NCBI GenBank assembly: GCA_023428135.1
Contig: JAEYZG010000043.1
Location: 62,001 to 126,000, forward strand
DNA from: Bacteroidota bacterium
GTDB taxonomy: Bacteria; Bacteroidota; Bacteroidia; Cytophagales; Cytophagaceae
Length of the DNA: 64,000 bases
Direction of reading: 5' to 3'
The first letter of the stretch is position 1. Each line of letters starts with the position of its first letter. The notes under the pieces are model-generated. The model worked only from the letters and a program-made list of their open reading frames with translations, was not told the DNA's origin and made no database searches. A program made the translations under genes and the position numbers. Positions 18,024 through 26,717 of the stretch are shown piece by piece.

Positions 18024-19337
18024 ATGAGTAAAGGTATCATTTTAAAGATCGTAAATAATACAGGAGAAGACGCTGTAGTTTCTGCCTCCATTGGAAATAA
18101 AGACGATTGGAGCGGAGATGATCGTCCCGATGTCAATGTCAAGGGTACCATTGGTGCTTTTAATAGCAATCATTGGCATGAGGAACTTGCTTCAAGTTCG
18201 TCGACAGCTCCGTTCACATTGAATGTAACTTTTTCTTCTGGTAAAACAATTCAAGTGGACCTCGATGGATGGGAGACGAGGGAAGAAGAATTCAGGAGGA
18301 AAATCCCGGTCCGCAGTTCTTCTGCTCCGAAATATGTTGCGTTTCAGTATACAGGTACACCAGAGCCCTCGCTCGCCCAATCCAATTGGTTGCAAATGAC
18401 CATATCTATTAGTGTTCAGGTTGACCCAGGTAATTGGATGTCCAAATTAGATTCATCCCTTACTCTGGATAAGATTAATATTCCAGGTACTCATGACAGC
18501 GGAACATTTGGAGGAAATGGGGTTGAAGGTAGCAGGACTCAATCAATGTCTATTACAGAGCAGTTGAATGCAGGAGTTCGCTGGCTGGACCTACGTTTGT
18601 GTCCAGACGGTAATGATTTTTCTGTATGGCATGGTATAGTTAAAATGCCTCTGAAGCTGTCTACTATCCTGATGAACATCAAAGACTTCTTGGCAAATCA
18701 TCCAAATGAAGCGGTGATCACCTGTGTCAGCTATGAAAAAAATAGTCCAAGTGTGAAAGAGGGGGAAGCGTTCGACAAATTATTGCATACCTGTTATATG
18801 CAAGGTGTTGCACAGAATAAACTGTATGATCAAACAGCTATGCCAACTCTTGGAGGTATCCGCGGTTGTGTCGTGCTTCTTCGTCGGGATGCTCAAGCTA
18901 CCTTTGGAATGCGTGCCAGCTCAGGATGGCCGGATAACAGCACATTGCCTTTCTCTGACAATGGTGTAGACTATTACGTTGAAGATGAATATAAGTTCTT
19001 TATGCAGCCCACCTGGCAGAAAACCTTTGACCTGAAATTTTCATACGTTAAAGCAGCATTAGATCATTCATTGAGTAATCCAAATTGGGGCAAATGGTGC
19101 TTCATCTTTACCTCAGCTACTTTGAAGACAGCACCCGTTGCTGGCTATTATCCCTGGGATTTTGCTTCAGGTCCTAATGGCGAAAATGGATTGCTCTTTC
19201 AGTATCTCATTGCAAAAACCAAAGCGAAATTTGGCACAATCATTATGGATTTCCCAGAGGAGCCTTCAAACGCGGCCGTCATCGATCTTCTTCTTTCTAT
19301 GAACACTTACTTAAGAAGTAATTCGCATAATGGTTAA
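18024..19337 (+). CDS. Phosphatidylinositol-specific phospholipase C-like protein with N-terminal beta-sandwich domain
   Basis: 437 residues. The PI-PLC X domain occupies about residues 138-425, with the two catalytic histidines visible in GTHDSG (His about 157) and VWHG (His about 203), plus the substrate-site signatures WLDLRL and ITCVSYE. Bacterial PI-PLCs cleave phosphatidylinositol or GPI anchors without calcium. Residues 1-135 form a beta-rich domain (KIVNNTGEDAVVSASIG ...) that looks like an aegerolysin- or thaumatin-type lipid or ligand binding module, not identified with certainty. There is no signal peptide and no T9SS tail, so if it acts outside the cell it needs another route. It is a single-gene unit with a strong ribosome site and its own terminator, possibly horizontally acquired. 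Confidence 0.85.
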   Translation: MSKGIILKIVNNTGEDAVVSASIGNKDDWSGDDRPDVNVKGTIGAFNSNHWHEELASSSSTAPFTLNVTFSSGKTIQVDLDGWETREEEFRRKIPVRSSSAPKYVAFQYTGTPEPSLAQSNWLQMTISISVQVDPGNWMSKLDSSLTLDKINIPGTHDSGTFGGNGVEGSRTQSMSITEQLNAGVRWLDLRLCPDGNDFSVWHGIVKMPLKLSTILMNIKDFLANHPNEAVITCVSYEKNSPSVKEGEAFDKLLHTCYMQGVAQNKLYDQTAMPTLGGIRGCVVLLRRDAQATFGMRASSGWPDNSTLPFSDNGVDYYVEDEYKFFMQPTWQKTFDLKFSYVKAALDHSLSNPNWGKWCFIFTSATLKTAPVAGYYPWDFASGPNGENGLLFQYLIAKTKAKFGTIIMDFPEEPSNAAVIDLLLSMNTYLRSNSHNG

Positions 19338-19488
19338 ATAGTAAGTGATCCTGAAGCGTAGAACGAATATCAGCTATAGATATGTGTCAAAACAAGATGT
19401 ACAATTATATAGCATAATAAGAGTCCTGGAGGAATATCTTCAGGATATGTAAAGTCTGTAATTTATCTTAATATTCTATTTAAAATGT

Positions 19489-19526
19489 ATCCCCTGCGTA
19501 AAGTTTATGCGGGGGATTTTATTTTT
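19489..19526 (+). terminator. Rho-independent terminator of the PI-PLC gene
   Basis: Arms ATCCCCTGCGTAAA and TTTATGCGGGGGAT pair over 14 positions if two G-U pairs are allowed, followed by a T-rich tract. It lies in the 326-bp gap 19338-19663, in which I see no gene. Confidence 0.7.
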
Positions 19527-19663
19527 CTATAGCAATCTCGTCTTATCTTTTAGAGTTGGGCTTCAAAAAGTATGGAGTGAAGGGATATGTCTTTTCGAAA
19601 AGACAAATTCTTGTCTATATTTACTTCTATCTATTAACCATTCATTTCATCAAAATTAACTTT

Positions 19664-20812
19664 ATGGAAAAAATATTTTTATTCTTTCTTTTACTTTCAC
19701 AATTGACATATGCTCAGGAGAAATATTCAGGAGTCTCCACTCACTTTGAGGCTTTGGGCACGCCTTATGGAGGATGCGGGGTTCCTCCCGATCTGGTAGA
19801 GACTGATTACTTTGTTGCATTGAATGTTTATCACTCTCCCGGAGTTGGTACCTCCTGGCCTCGTCCTTTAACAGGAGCAGATACGCTTTTTAAAGGTGAG
19901 TTTAACAATGGTCGGAATTGTGGCCGGTGGCTGAAAGTTTCTATCATGGAAGACTGTATCGGTGGAACCAATGATGGAGCGCTTGGGCAGCAGTTTTGCA
20001 GAGGCGCTAATGCTCAATGGAAACATGATAAATATTCTTATGCTTATCTCAATATGATTGTCACGGATGCTTGTGGCGACAATAACGGTTGGTGCAGAGA
20101 TAGTAAATATCATCTTGATCTTCATACATCATCCCTGAATAAATTTGAGAAAGACGGACAGGCTGTCTCTGATATGAATCCGGGGCATTTTAATAATAGA
20201 AAGATCGAGTGGGAATATATTAAATCGCCAGGGTATACGGGAGATATAGATATTTATTTTATGCAAAACTCACAACAATATTGGGCAAGTATTTTAATAA
20301 ATCATCTTGAAAATGGAATACATAATGTAGAACAAAAAGTAGGGCAGCAGTGGGTAAAATTGAACACTAATAGTGATATGGGGCAAGCTTTTATTGCGGA
20401 TCCCTCAGAGCAGCCATACAGAATAAGAGTTTATGATGCAGAAGATAAACTTATTAACAATGGGAGAGAATATATCTTTTCATTACCGGCTTCTTGCGGA
20501 GGCAAATGTCCCGTTCCGGCTTCAAAAGCGAGCTATCAGGTATATGATCCAGTCGTAACATCAGTAAATGAAGAAAGCAAGGATAAATTCTTTTATGTCG
20601 GCGGTGCTAATGACAATCATGTAATCATGTGGGACCTTAATGAATCGGTTAACTTTATACATCTTGTTGATTTGTTGGGCAGAACTATTAAAGAATTTAA
20701 AATGAATTCAGTAAAAGGTTCTCTCGACCCAGGCACTTTATCCGGCGGTTGTTATAGAGTAGTTTTTTATGGAAACAATAGTATTCTGGGCTGTAAGACA
20801 TTAATAAAATAA
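19664..20812 (+). CDS. Secreted expansin with T9SS sorting domain
   Basis: 382 residues from the ATG at 19664, chosen because a clean signal peptide (MEKIFLFFLLLSQLTYAQ) starts there; an upstream TTG at 19556 would only add a hydrophobic leader. Domain 1 (about 25-165) is a double-psi beta-barrel with many cysteines (GGCG, CGRW, DACGDNNGWC) and the expansin-type HLDL motif holding the key Asp. Domain 2 (about 175-275) matches the expansin cellulose-binding module (KIEWEYI, YWASILINH, YRIRVYDAEDKL). The last ~80 residues form a T9SS C-terminal domain (IHLVDLLGRTIKEF). Expansins loosen cellulose without hydrolysis. The protein should be released or surface-fixed via T9SS and suggests contact with plant cell walls or cellulose. 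Confidence 0.88.
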   Translation: MEKIFLFFLLLSQLTYAQEKYSGVSTHFEALGTPYGGCGVPPDLVETDYFVALNVYHSPGVGTSWPRPLTGADTLFKGEFNNGRNCGRWLKVSIMEDCIGGTNDGALGQQFCRGANAQWKHDKYSYAYLNMIVTDACGDNNGWCRDSKYHLDLHTSSLNKFEKDGQAVSDMNPGHFNNRKIEWEYIKSPGYTGDIDIYFMQNSQQYWASILINHLENGIHNVEQKVGQQWVKLNTNSDMGQAFIADPSEQPYRIRVYDAEDKLINNGREYIFSLPASCGGKCPVPASKASYQVYDPVVTSVNEESKDKFFYVGGANDNHVIMWDLNESVNFIHLVDLLGRTIKEFKMNSVKGSLDPGTLSGGCYRVVFYGNNSILGCKTLIK

Positions 20813-20880
20813 ATAAGTGAGAATTTACCAACAGGGATGAAAGTAGAATATTGAATATGTTTATTTTTTTAGATGAATTA

Positions 20881-20925
20881 AAATCCTTCTCCTTCAGGAG
20901 AAGGATTTAGGATGAAGTTTTTTTT
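20881..20925 (+). terminator. Hairpin after the expansin gene
   Basis: Perfect 12-bp arms AAATCCTTCTCC and GGAGAAGGATTT around a TTCA tetraloop, with a run of eight T ten bases further on. It is probably the terminator of the expansin transcript. Confidence 0.55.
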
Positions 20926-20932
20926 GAGTTGC

Positions 20933-20972
20933 AAATTAAAAATGCCGGCTATATGGTCGGCATTTTTAATTT
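20933..20972. terminator. Second strong inverted repeat, bidirectional terminator-like
   Basis: Perfect 15-bp arms AAATTAAAAATGCCG and CGGCATTTTTAATTT around a ten-base loop, with U-tract character on both strands. It follows the hairpin at 20881 by 24 bases. The rest of the 351-bp gap (20813-21163) holds no gene that I can see. Confidence 0.65.
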
Positions 20973-21163
20973 ACAAATATTTACTCATGTGGGAGAACGA
21001 ACTTTTAATAGTGTTTAATAATCAGTAATTTAAATATCCTGTAAAGTGTCTGTGTAGTATATATATAATAATTTACTTGATTAAAGCTGCACATAAAATC
21101 GCTAAAGGCACTGCAAATTTTTTCGTATCTTTATGTTATTATAAAATCTAAATATACTTTTTT

Positions 21164-21910
21164 ATGATGTTGGGATACTATACACCCATTCTGATTTTAC
21201 AGGCATTATGTTTATATCATGCTTATAAAAATAACAATCAGCAAAAGTGGTATTGGCTGATATTATTTTTCCCGGTTTTTGGATGCCTTATTTACCTGTA
21301 TGAGAACTTTTATAGCAAACGCCTCATCAGTAATCTGTCAGAAGGAGTGAAAGTTCTGGGGAACAGCAACCATAGAGTTGAGCAGCTTGAGAGGCAAGTT
21401 AAGTTTAATGATAGTTTTTCCAATAAGGTAAATCTTGCTGATGCTTACATGAGCGTCCGGAGGTATGAGGATGCGGTTCGTTTATATGAAGATTGTCTCC
21501 AAGGATTTATGGCAGAGGATCCTACATTGTTGATGAAACTGTTAGGCGCTTACTATCAGAAAGGGGATTATAAAAAGGTAATTTTAATTGGTGAAAAACT
21601 TGCTTCCAATAAAGCATTTAAAAATGCTGAAGAAAGAATTGGATTGGCATGGTCTTACTTTTTTGACAATCAGCAGTCTCTTGCTGTGGATGTTTTTAAA
21701 GACATGGATAAGACTTACACAAATTTCAGACATCGCGTAGAGTATTCTAAATTCCTTATGAAAACAGATCAGCAGGATACTGCTGAAACAAAGCTGAATG
21801 AACTGATGGAAGAGTTTGATCACATGAAACCTCTTGAAAGAAAAGTTAACAAACCATTGATCAGCGAGACTAAAAAACTGTTAAAGGAATTAGAAAAGGT
21901 GAAGTATTAG
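21164..21910 (+). CDS. Membrane-anchored TPR protein with PLDc_N-like N-terminus
   Basis: 248 residues. The first ~52 residues contain two hydrophobic helices around the pattern WYWLILFFPVFGCLIYL, typical of the phospholipase D N-terminal (PLDc_N) membrane module, but no HKD nuclease domain follows. From about residue 85 to 215 there are four degenerate tetratricopeptide repeats (NLADAYMSVRRYEDAVRLYED; LLGAYYQKGDYKKV), and a helical tail ends the protein. It should sit in the inner membrane with the TPR part in the cytoplasm as a scaffold. The EamA transporter gene starts 27 bp downstream, so they may be co-transcribed. No specific role can be assigned. Confidence 0.75.
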   Translation: MMLGYYTPILILQALCLYHAYKNNNQQKWYWLILFFPVFGCLIYLYENFYSKRLISNLSEGVKVLGNSNHRVEQLERQVKFNDSFSNKVNLADAYMSVRRYEDAVRLYEDCLQGFMAEDPTLLMKLLGAYYQKGDYKKVILIGEKLASNKAFKNAEERIGLAWSYFFDNQQSLAVDVFKDMDKTYTNFRHRVEYSKFLMKTDQQDTAETKLNELMEEFDHMKPLERKVNKPLISETKKLLKELEKVKY

Positions 21911-21937
21911 GTAGACGGGGAGTTATAGTTATAGTAA

Positions 21938-22819
21938 ATGGATCATTCAGAAAGTCTTTTAAATAAAACTGGTAATATTAGCGCGTATCTCGGTGCTATT
22001 GTTGTGGTATTTATCTGGTCAGGTTGGATCACTTTGTCCAGGATGGGGGTTCAGACAAATCTTACCCCATATGATATCACCTTACTGCGATTTGGAACAG
22101 CGGCTCTGTTAACCCTGCCTTTTAGTCTTCGATATGACTGGAAGAATGTTAAATGGCATCAGATTCTGTTGGTTGCTCTTGGGTGCGGTTTCCCTTATAC
22201 CATGTTATCATTTATAGGATTAAAAACTATAAAAGCCGCAAATGCAGGGGTATTGGTAAATGGTATGCTTCCGGTAATCGGGTTGTTTTTTACCTTATTC
22301 TGGTTTAAGGAGAAAGTTACCCAAATGAAATACCTGGCAATCTTCATTTTATTGATTGCCAATCTGCTGATATCAAATCTCATCTCCGGCTTTTCAGCTT
22401 CATTCCTACCTGGCATACTTTGTATGCTTTCTGCAGCCTTTGTATTTTCAACATATATGGCAGCTACAAAGCGCTGGGGATATGGCATGAAAGATGTGAT
22501 TGCTTTTGTTCCTCTGGTAAATGTTGTATTGTTTTTACCATTGTGGTTTACAGATTCTTCAGCTATATGGATCTCACCTCTTCAGGATGTGCTGGTTCAA
22601 ATGATCTATCAGGGAGTTGTAGTGAGTATATTTGCTTTGCTGTTAATTACCTACAGTGTAAGTAAACTGGGCTCAGGTACAATGTCAGTTTTTTTATCTT
22701 ATGTCCCTGTTGTAACTGCTGCACTGGCCTTCTTTTTTCTTAATGAAACTCTGTCTTATTCTGAGCAGGCTGGTATAGTATTATGTTCTGTCGGCCTGAT
22801 GATTTATTCAAAGAGTTGA
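21938..22819 (+). CDS. EamA/DMT-family transporter
   Basis: 293 residues with about ten hydrophobic helices in two EamA repeats, each starting with the typical 'W..W.....' and ending in 'G..LI..G' patterns (FIWSGWITLSRMG near residue 24; LNETLSYSEQAGIVLCSVGL near the end). DMT transporters export or exchange small metabolites such as amino acids or nucleotides across the inner membrane. The substrate is not predictable. It lies 27 bp after the TPR gene and converges with the AraC regulator gene that ends at 22894. Confidence 0.85.
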   Translation: MDHSESLLNKTGNISAYLGAIVVVFIWSGWITLSRMGVQTNLTPYDITLLRFGTAALLTLPFSLRYDWKNVKWHQILLVALGCGFPYTMLSFIGLKTIKAANAGVLVNGMLPVIGLFFTLFWFKEKVTQMKYLAIFILLIANLLISNLISGFSASFLPGILCMLSAAFVFSTYMAATKRWGYGMKDVIAFVPLVNVVLFLPLWFTDSSAIWISPLQDVLVQMIYQGVVVSIFALLLITYSVSKLGSGTMSVFLSYVPVVTAALAFFFLNETLSYSEQAGIVLCSVGLMIYSKS

Positions 22820-22893
22820 AATGATATTCCCCTCAAATGAGGTAAAGATCATTAAAGAAAATCCTGATCTGATTATAGCTTTATCAATTTCAT

Positions 22894-23895
22894 TCATATA
22901 TTTCTTCTTAGCTCAGAAGGCGAAAATCCGTACTGCTTTTTAAAAGCAGCGCTGAAGTGATTCGCATTCTTGTAACCCAGGTGAATTGCAATCTGATTAA
23001 TGTTCATTTCTCCTGAAAGCAATAATTTTCTGGCTTCTTCCATGCGTTGCTGAAATAAATATCCGAATACAGTAGTGCCATAAACTTCTTTAAATTTCTT
23101 CTTTAAATAAAATTCATTGGTACCTACCTTGTGCGCAAGATCTATGAGAGAGCAAGGAGACTGTATATTGTTCATGATAATTTCCCTTGCATGCTCCATG
23201 ATTTCTATATCTTTTTTTCTTAATAATTTTCTCGTTTGACTATTTTCTGTTTGAGAATATTGTTCAAACTGTTCAAACTGAAGCATTAGTAATTCTATTA
23301 CTTTGGCTTCGATCATCCATCTTCTATAATACCCTGTACTTTGGATATTTTTTATATCACGAATGGTTGCAAGCATAGCTGGTGTCAATGGAAGATTAGA
23401 AGAACTGATTTTTCCAGGATTTCCATTTAGAATGTCTTGTCTGAACGAATCAAACAGTTCACTCTCTGGTAGCAGCTTTAAAAACAATACCGGGTTGACG
23501 TGAACTCTCACCAACTGAATATTATCTGAAGGAGTATGCTCATGTTGAGCTTCATAGTTTGAATAATAAAGGATATTATGCTGGTTTGCATAATAGGTTA
23601 ATGGTTGCTGATCCTGGATTATTTCTGTTAATGAATTGCCGGAGAGCAGGAATTGGAGTGTAATTATTGAAAAATCATATTGAAACAGGAACTTGAAATT
23701 CTCATCTAATGTAATCGCACTATAACTAAGCCAAAGATCTTTCATGTATATGTCATGAGCATTCCCATAGGTAGTATTAAAACCTATTTTATATACGCTC
23801 TCCGTAAGCGGTACTTGTAGACTTTCAATTGCTGTCGGATACATAATATCCAATTCACCTTTATAAGGTTCAAGATTTTTAATCCTAAGTTTCAT
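22894..23895 (-). CDS. AraC-family transcriptional regulator, PchR-like
   Basis: 333 residues. The C-terminal ~100 residues carry the two helix-turn-helix motifs of AraC proteins (CSLIDLAHKVGTNEFYLKKKF and INQIAIHLGYKNANHFSAAFK, with the ending YGFSPSELR). The N-terminal part (about 1-220) has no cupin signature that I can name, but it resembles the PchR type found beside siderophore and iron-uptake genes in Bacteroidota. The next genes on the other strand (PepSY-TM, DUF4198, Fur-like) fit an iron-linked target, so it probably controls them from the 580-bp intergenic region. Effector unknown. Confidence 0.82.
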   Translation of the reverse strand: MKLRIKNLEPYKGELDIMYPTAIESLQVPLTESVYKIGFNTTYGNAHDIYMKDLWLSYSAITLDENFKFLFQYDFSIITLQFLLSGNSLTEIIQDQQPLTYYANQHNILYYSNYEAQHEHTPSDNIQLVRVHVNPVLFLKLLPESELFDSFRQDILNGNPGKISSSNLPLTPAMLATIRDIKNIQSTGYYRRWMIEAKVIELLMLQFEQFEQYSQTENSQTRKLLRKKDIEIMEHAREIIMNNIQSPCSLIDLAHKVGTNEFYLKKKFKEVYGTTVFGYLFQQRMEEARKLLLSGEMNINQIAIHLGYKNANHFSAAFKKQYGFSPSELRRNI

Positions 23896-24475
23896 TTTCC
23901 CTCTGTATACAAGCTTACACTGATGAGTTAATCTGTTCTTCAGAATAAACCATAATAATATTATTACACTATTCTATAATGCTCTTTCAATTGTTTGAGT
24001 GAAGTCTCAATTAATCCCTCTTTTATATATAAAATTCCGTTTGGCGTACCCGATTTTGGGGTGGAGAAAATTATCTTTGTTGGTGCAAATTTAAATGGAA
24101 TTAGTCTAAATAAAAAGTAGTAGATGATAAATGTTTTCTTAGACTTGTTTTAAGTAGCTGTAAAATAATATGTTAGTTGCTTGTCTTTTTTTGGCCCAGG
24201 TTCCAAACGAAGTAATATGGAGTTTGCTGGATGAAGAAGGAAGGGGTGAGTTAAAGGCTAAAACAAGGAAAATATAAAATCATTATCAACGAAAAAGCCA
24301 ATTCAAATTAAAGATGCAGCAACAAGGAAAATGCAGGTTGAGTCTGGTAATAATATTGTTATTGAGCGTCTTAAATTTTAATCAAATAATTACTTAAATC
24401 TGATCTGGACAGTTGGAAGAAAAGACCTGGTCCGTTGCCAAATTTTGATTTAAAAACATCAATAAAAAATAGAAC
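23896..24475. other. 580-bp intergenic region between AraC regulator and iron-linked genes
   Basis: Holds the promoters of two divergent units. A 27-codon frame with a signal-like hydrophobic stretch (ATG 24314, stop 24395-24397) and a few short open frames just before it could be the ruins of an upstream gene such as a TonB receptor, but this is not secure. No hairpin terminator or RNA gene seen. Confidence 0.4.
24089..24113. promoter_or_regulatory. Candidate iron-regulator (Fur-like) box
   Basis: The AT-rich stretch around 24099-24110 contains the near-palindrome ATTAG-T-CTAAA within a TTTAAAT..CTAAAT context, the general look of Fur-type operators. Its place between the AraC gene and the PepSY-TM gene makes a regulatory role plausible. 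By-eye call only. Confidence 0.2.
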
Positions 24476-25930
24476 ATGAAGAAGTACACATTCAGAAAGT
24501 TTATAAATGATATCCACTTATGGCTGGGCATTGGAAGTGGTATAATTCTTTTTACAGTCTGCCTGTCGGGTACTATTTACGTCTTTTCAAAAGAAATTAC
24601 AGAATGGATAGATAAGGAAAAAGTAACTGTTGCAGTACTAGACAATGCCAAGCCTCTTCCGGTGGCAGAACTGGTTGCATTGTTGGAGAAGGAAAAGAAG
24701 GATTCTAAAGTTACAAACATTCAGATACCAGATGGAGGCGAACGTTCCTGGTTGTTTACTCTTACACCGAAAGATATTCTCTTAAAAAGAAGTATAGAAG
24801 AAAGGGAGGCAAAGCAAAAAAAAGGTAAGGGAGAAAAGCGTGAAAGAGGTGAAAAGAGGGATAGAAGTGAAAAAGGTGAAGCCGGGAAGGCTTCTGCAGA
24901 GCAAGCCGGGCATAAAAGAGAAAAGTCGCAGGGAGTGGCAGATAAAGAATCAAAACCTGAAAATGAGAAGGGGAAAGGGCGTGGTGGAGACCGTGAACGA
25001 ATAAAAACTTATTTCGTGAACCCTTATACAGGAGAGATATTGGGGGATATCAAAACATCATCTTCCAAATTTTTTACGACCATTATGGGATTGCACAGAT
25101 GGCTGCTTCTGGATAGAGATATCGGCAGACCAATTACAGGTACAGCAGCTATCATTTTCCTTTTAATGGAAATTACCGGACTCATCTTATGGCTTCCTGC
25201 CAAACTCAAAAGCTGGAAGAAGTGGAGTGCATGGAAAGTCGGATTTTCTATCAAGACCGATGCCCGTTGGAAAAGAATTAATCATGATCTGCATAATGCC
25301 CTGGGATTTTATACATTCCTGCTAATCACATTGATGGCTATAACAGGTCTGTGTTTTTCATTCGAATGGTTCCGTGACGGAGTCGGAGCTGTTTTAGGGA
25401 CAAAGCCATTTGAAGAAAGAAAAGCTCCTTCTGTTCAGTCTGTATTTGCAGAGACGAATCCACTGTCTCTGGATATGATCATAACAAAAGCCAATGAAGA
25501 GTTTCCTTATAAAGGTAATCTTCGCTTAAGTCTTCCAAAAGATTCTATAGCACCGGTGACAATTTCTAAAACACATACAGGGTTTATAGCATCAGCCGGA
25601 TTTGATCGTGTGTTTCTGGATCAGTATACAGGAAATACCTTAAAAAAAGAACCATTCTCTGAAAAGAATTTTGGAGCACAAATCGCAACACAAATTTATG
25701 CTCTTCACGTTGGTGAGATATTTGGCACATTTACTAAAATAATTTATTTCATTACATGCCTGATAGCAACAAGTTTGCCTGTTACGGGAACAATCATTTG
25801 GATTAATAAGCTTCGAAAAAAATCTGAAAAGAAAGAAGGGAGAAAAACTAAAAAGAACTCTTCTAAAAAAGGCAACACTATTCCACAGAATGCAAATGTA
25901 GAACTACCTGTTGTGAAATCAGATGCATAA
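24476..25930 (+). CDS. PepSY-associated TM (PiuB-like) iron-linked membrane protein
   Basis: 484 residues. Four hydrophobic helices carry the family histidines: INDIHLWLGIGSG near residue 12, GLHRWLLL near 205, NHDLHNALG near 268, and YALHVGEIFGTF near 408. The family includes proteins that reduce ferric siderophores or bind heme in the inner membrane. Between the first PepSY part and the second helix lies an unusual segment (about 104-182) made mostly of Lys, Glu, Arg and Gly. A second basic tail ends the protein. It heads an apparent unit with the DUF4198 gene (44 bp downstream) and the Fur-like gene. A TonB receptor, which often precedes such genes, is absent. Confidence 0.85.
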   Translation: MKKYTFRKFINDIHLWLGIGSGIILFTVCLSGTIYVFSKEITEWIDKEKVTVAVLDNAKPLPVAELVALLEKEKKDSKVTNIQIPDGGERSWLFTLTPKDILLKRSIEEREAKQKKGKGEKRERGEKRDRSEKGEAGKASAEQAGHKREKSQGVADKESKPENEKGKGRGGDRERIKTYFVNPYTGEILGDIKTSSSKFFTTIMGLHRWLLLDRDIGRPITGTAAIIFLLMEITGLILWLPAKLKSWKKWSAWKVGFSIKTDARWKRINHDLHNALGFYTFLLITLMAITGLCFSFEWFRDGVGAVLGTKPFEERKAPSVQSVFAETNPLSLDMIITKANEEFPYKGNLRLSLPKDSIAPVTISKTHTGFIASAGFDRVFLDQYTGNTLKKEPFSEKNFGAQIATQIYALHVGEIFGTFTKIIYFITCLIATSLPVTGTIIWINKLRKKSEKKEGRKTKKNSSKKGNTIPQNANVELPVVKSDA

Positions 25931-25974
25931 CTGATACCAAAATCATAGAACTATTTTAATCTAAAACATAGAGT

Positions 25975-26688
25975 ATGAAAATTACATCGTTACTTACTTT
26001 TTTATTTTCTTTATTTCTTTTGAATATAGGAAACGCCCACAATATCTGGATAGAAACAAATAATACAGGTAAATCGGGAAAGGAACATTCTGTTAAAATT
26101 TACCTTGGCGGTTATGGTGAAAATGAAAGAGACTCTGTAAACAAATGGTTTAGCAATACCAGAGATGTGGTAATCTCGCTTACCAAACCGGATGGTACAA
26201 AAGAAAATCTTACAACGAAGGCAGCTGGTAATTATTTAGAAGCATTATTCACACCTGCGAAAGATGGTTACTACACCATATCAGTATCCCATGAAGTTGC
26301 TGATGTTTATGGCACGGCTAAAATTGAATATTATGCTGCTTCCCAGGTAAAAGTAGGCGCATCTGTCGAAGGAATCAACAATGTGATTAATGCAACAGAC
26401 ATGCCCGTGCAGCTTATCACTACAAACCCGGTTGTGAAAAAAGGTGTTTCAGTGAAGGTAATGTACAAAGGTAAAAATCTTGATAAATCATCTGTATCAG
26501 TTGCTTCTCCTTCAGGTTGGGTAAAGGGATTTGAAACGAATGACGGAACATTCACCTTTGATGCCATCTGGCCTGGCGTATATGTGATTGAAGCGTATCA
26601 TACAGATAAGACAGAAGGTTCATTGAATGGAAAAGAATATAAACTTATCAGAAATACATCAACCTATAGTATCACGGTGGGAAGGTAA
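25975..26688 (+). CDS. DUF4198 periplasmic protein
   Basis: 237 residues with a signal peptide (MKITSLLTFLFSLFLLNIGNAH). The mature start HNIWIET and the following HSVKIYLGGYGENE are the usual opening of DUF4198 proteins, which are beta-rich periplasmic proteins found with TonB-linked metal or siderophore uptake genes. The N-terminal His after cleavage is a typical metal ligand position. It follows the PepSY-TM gene by 44 bp and is followed by the Fur-like gene 29 bp later. A role in metal handling in the periplasm is inferred from this context. Confidence 0.8.
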   Translation: MKITSLLTFLFSLFLLNIGNAHNIWIETNNTGKSGKEHSVKIYLGGYGENERDSVNKWFSNTRDVVISLTKPDGTKENLTTKAAGNYLEALFTPAKDGYYTISVSHEVADVYGTAKIEYYAASQVKVGASVEGINNVINATDMPVQLITTNPVVKKGVSVKVMYKGKNLDKSSVSVASPSGWVKGFETNDGTFTFDAIWPGVYVIEAYHTDKTEGSLNGKEYKLIRNTSTYSITVGR

Positions 26689-26717
26689 TACTTCCCTTTT
26701 TTCAGACAACGGAAGCA

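Noticed and set aside
22831..22842. CCTCAAATGAGG palindrome between the EamA and AraC genes
   Set aside because: Only five base pairs with no T run; too weak for a terminator or operator call.
24314..24397. 27-codon frame with hydrophobic, signal-like sequence
   Set aside because: Too short, no family, and no downstream continuation; kept only as a hint of a lost gene.
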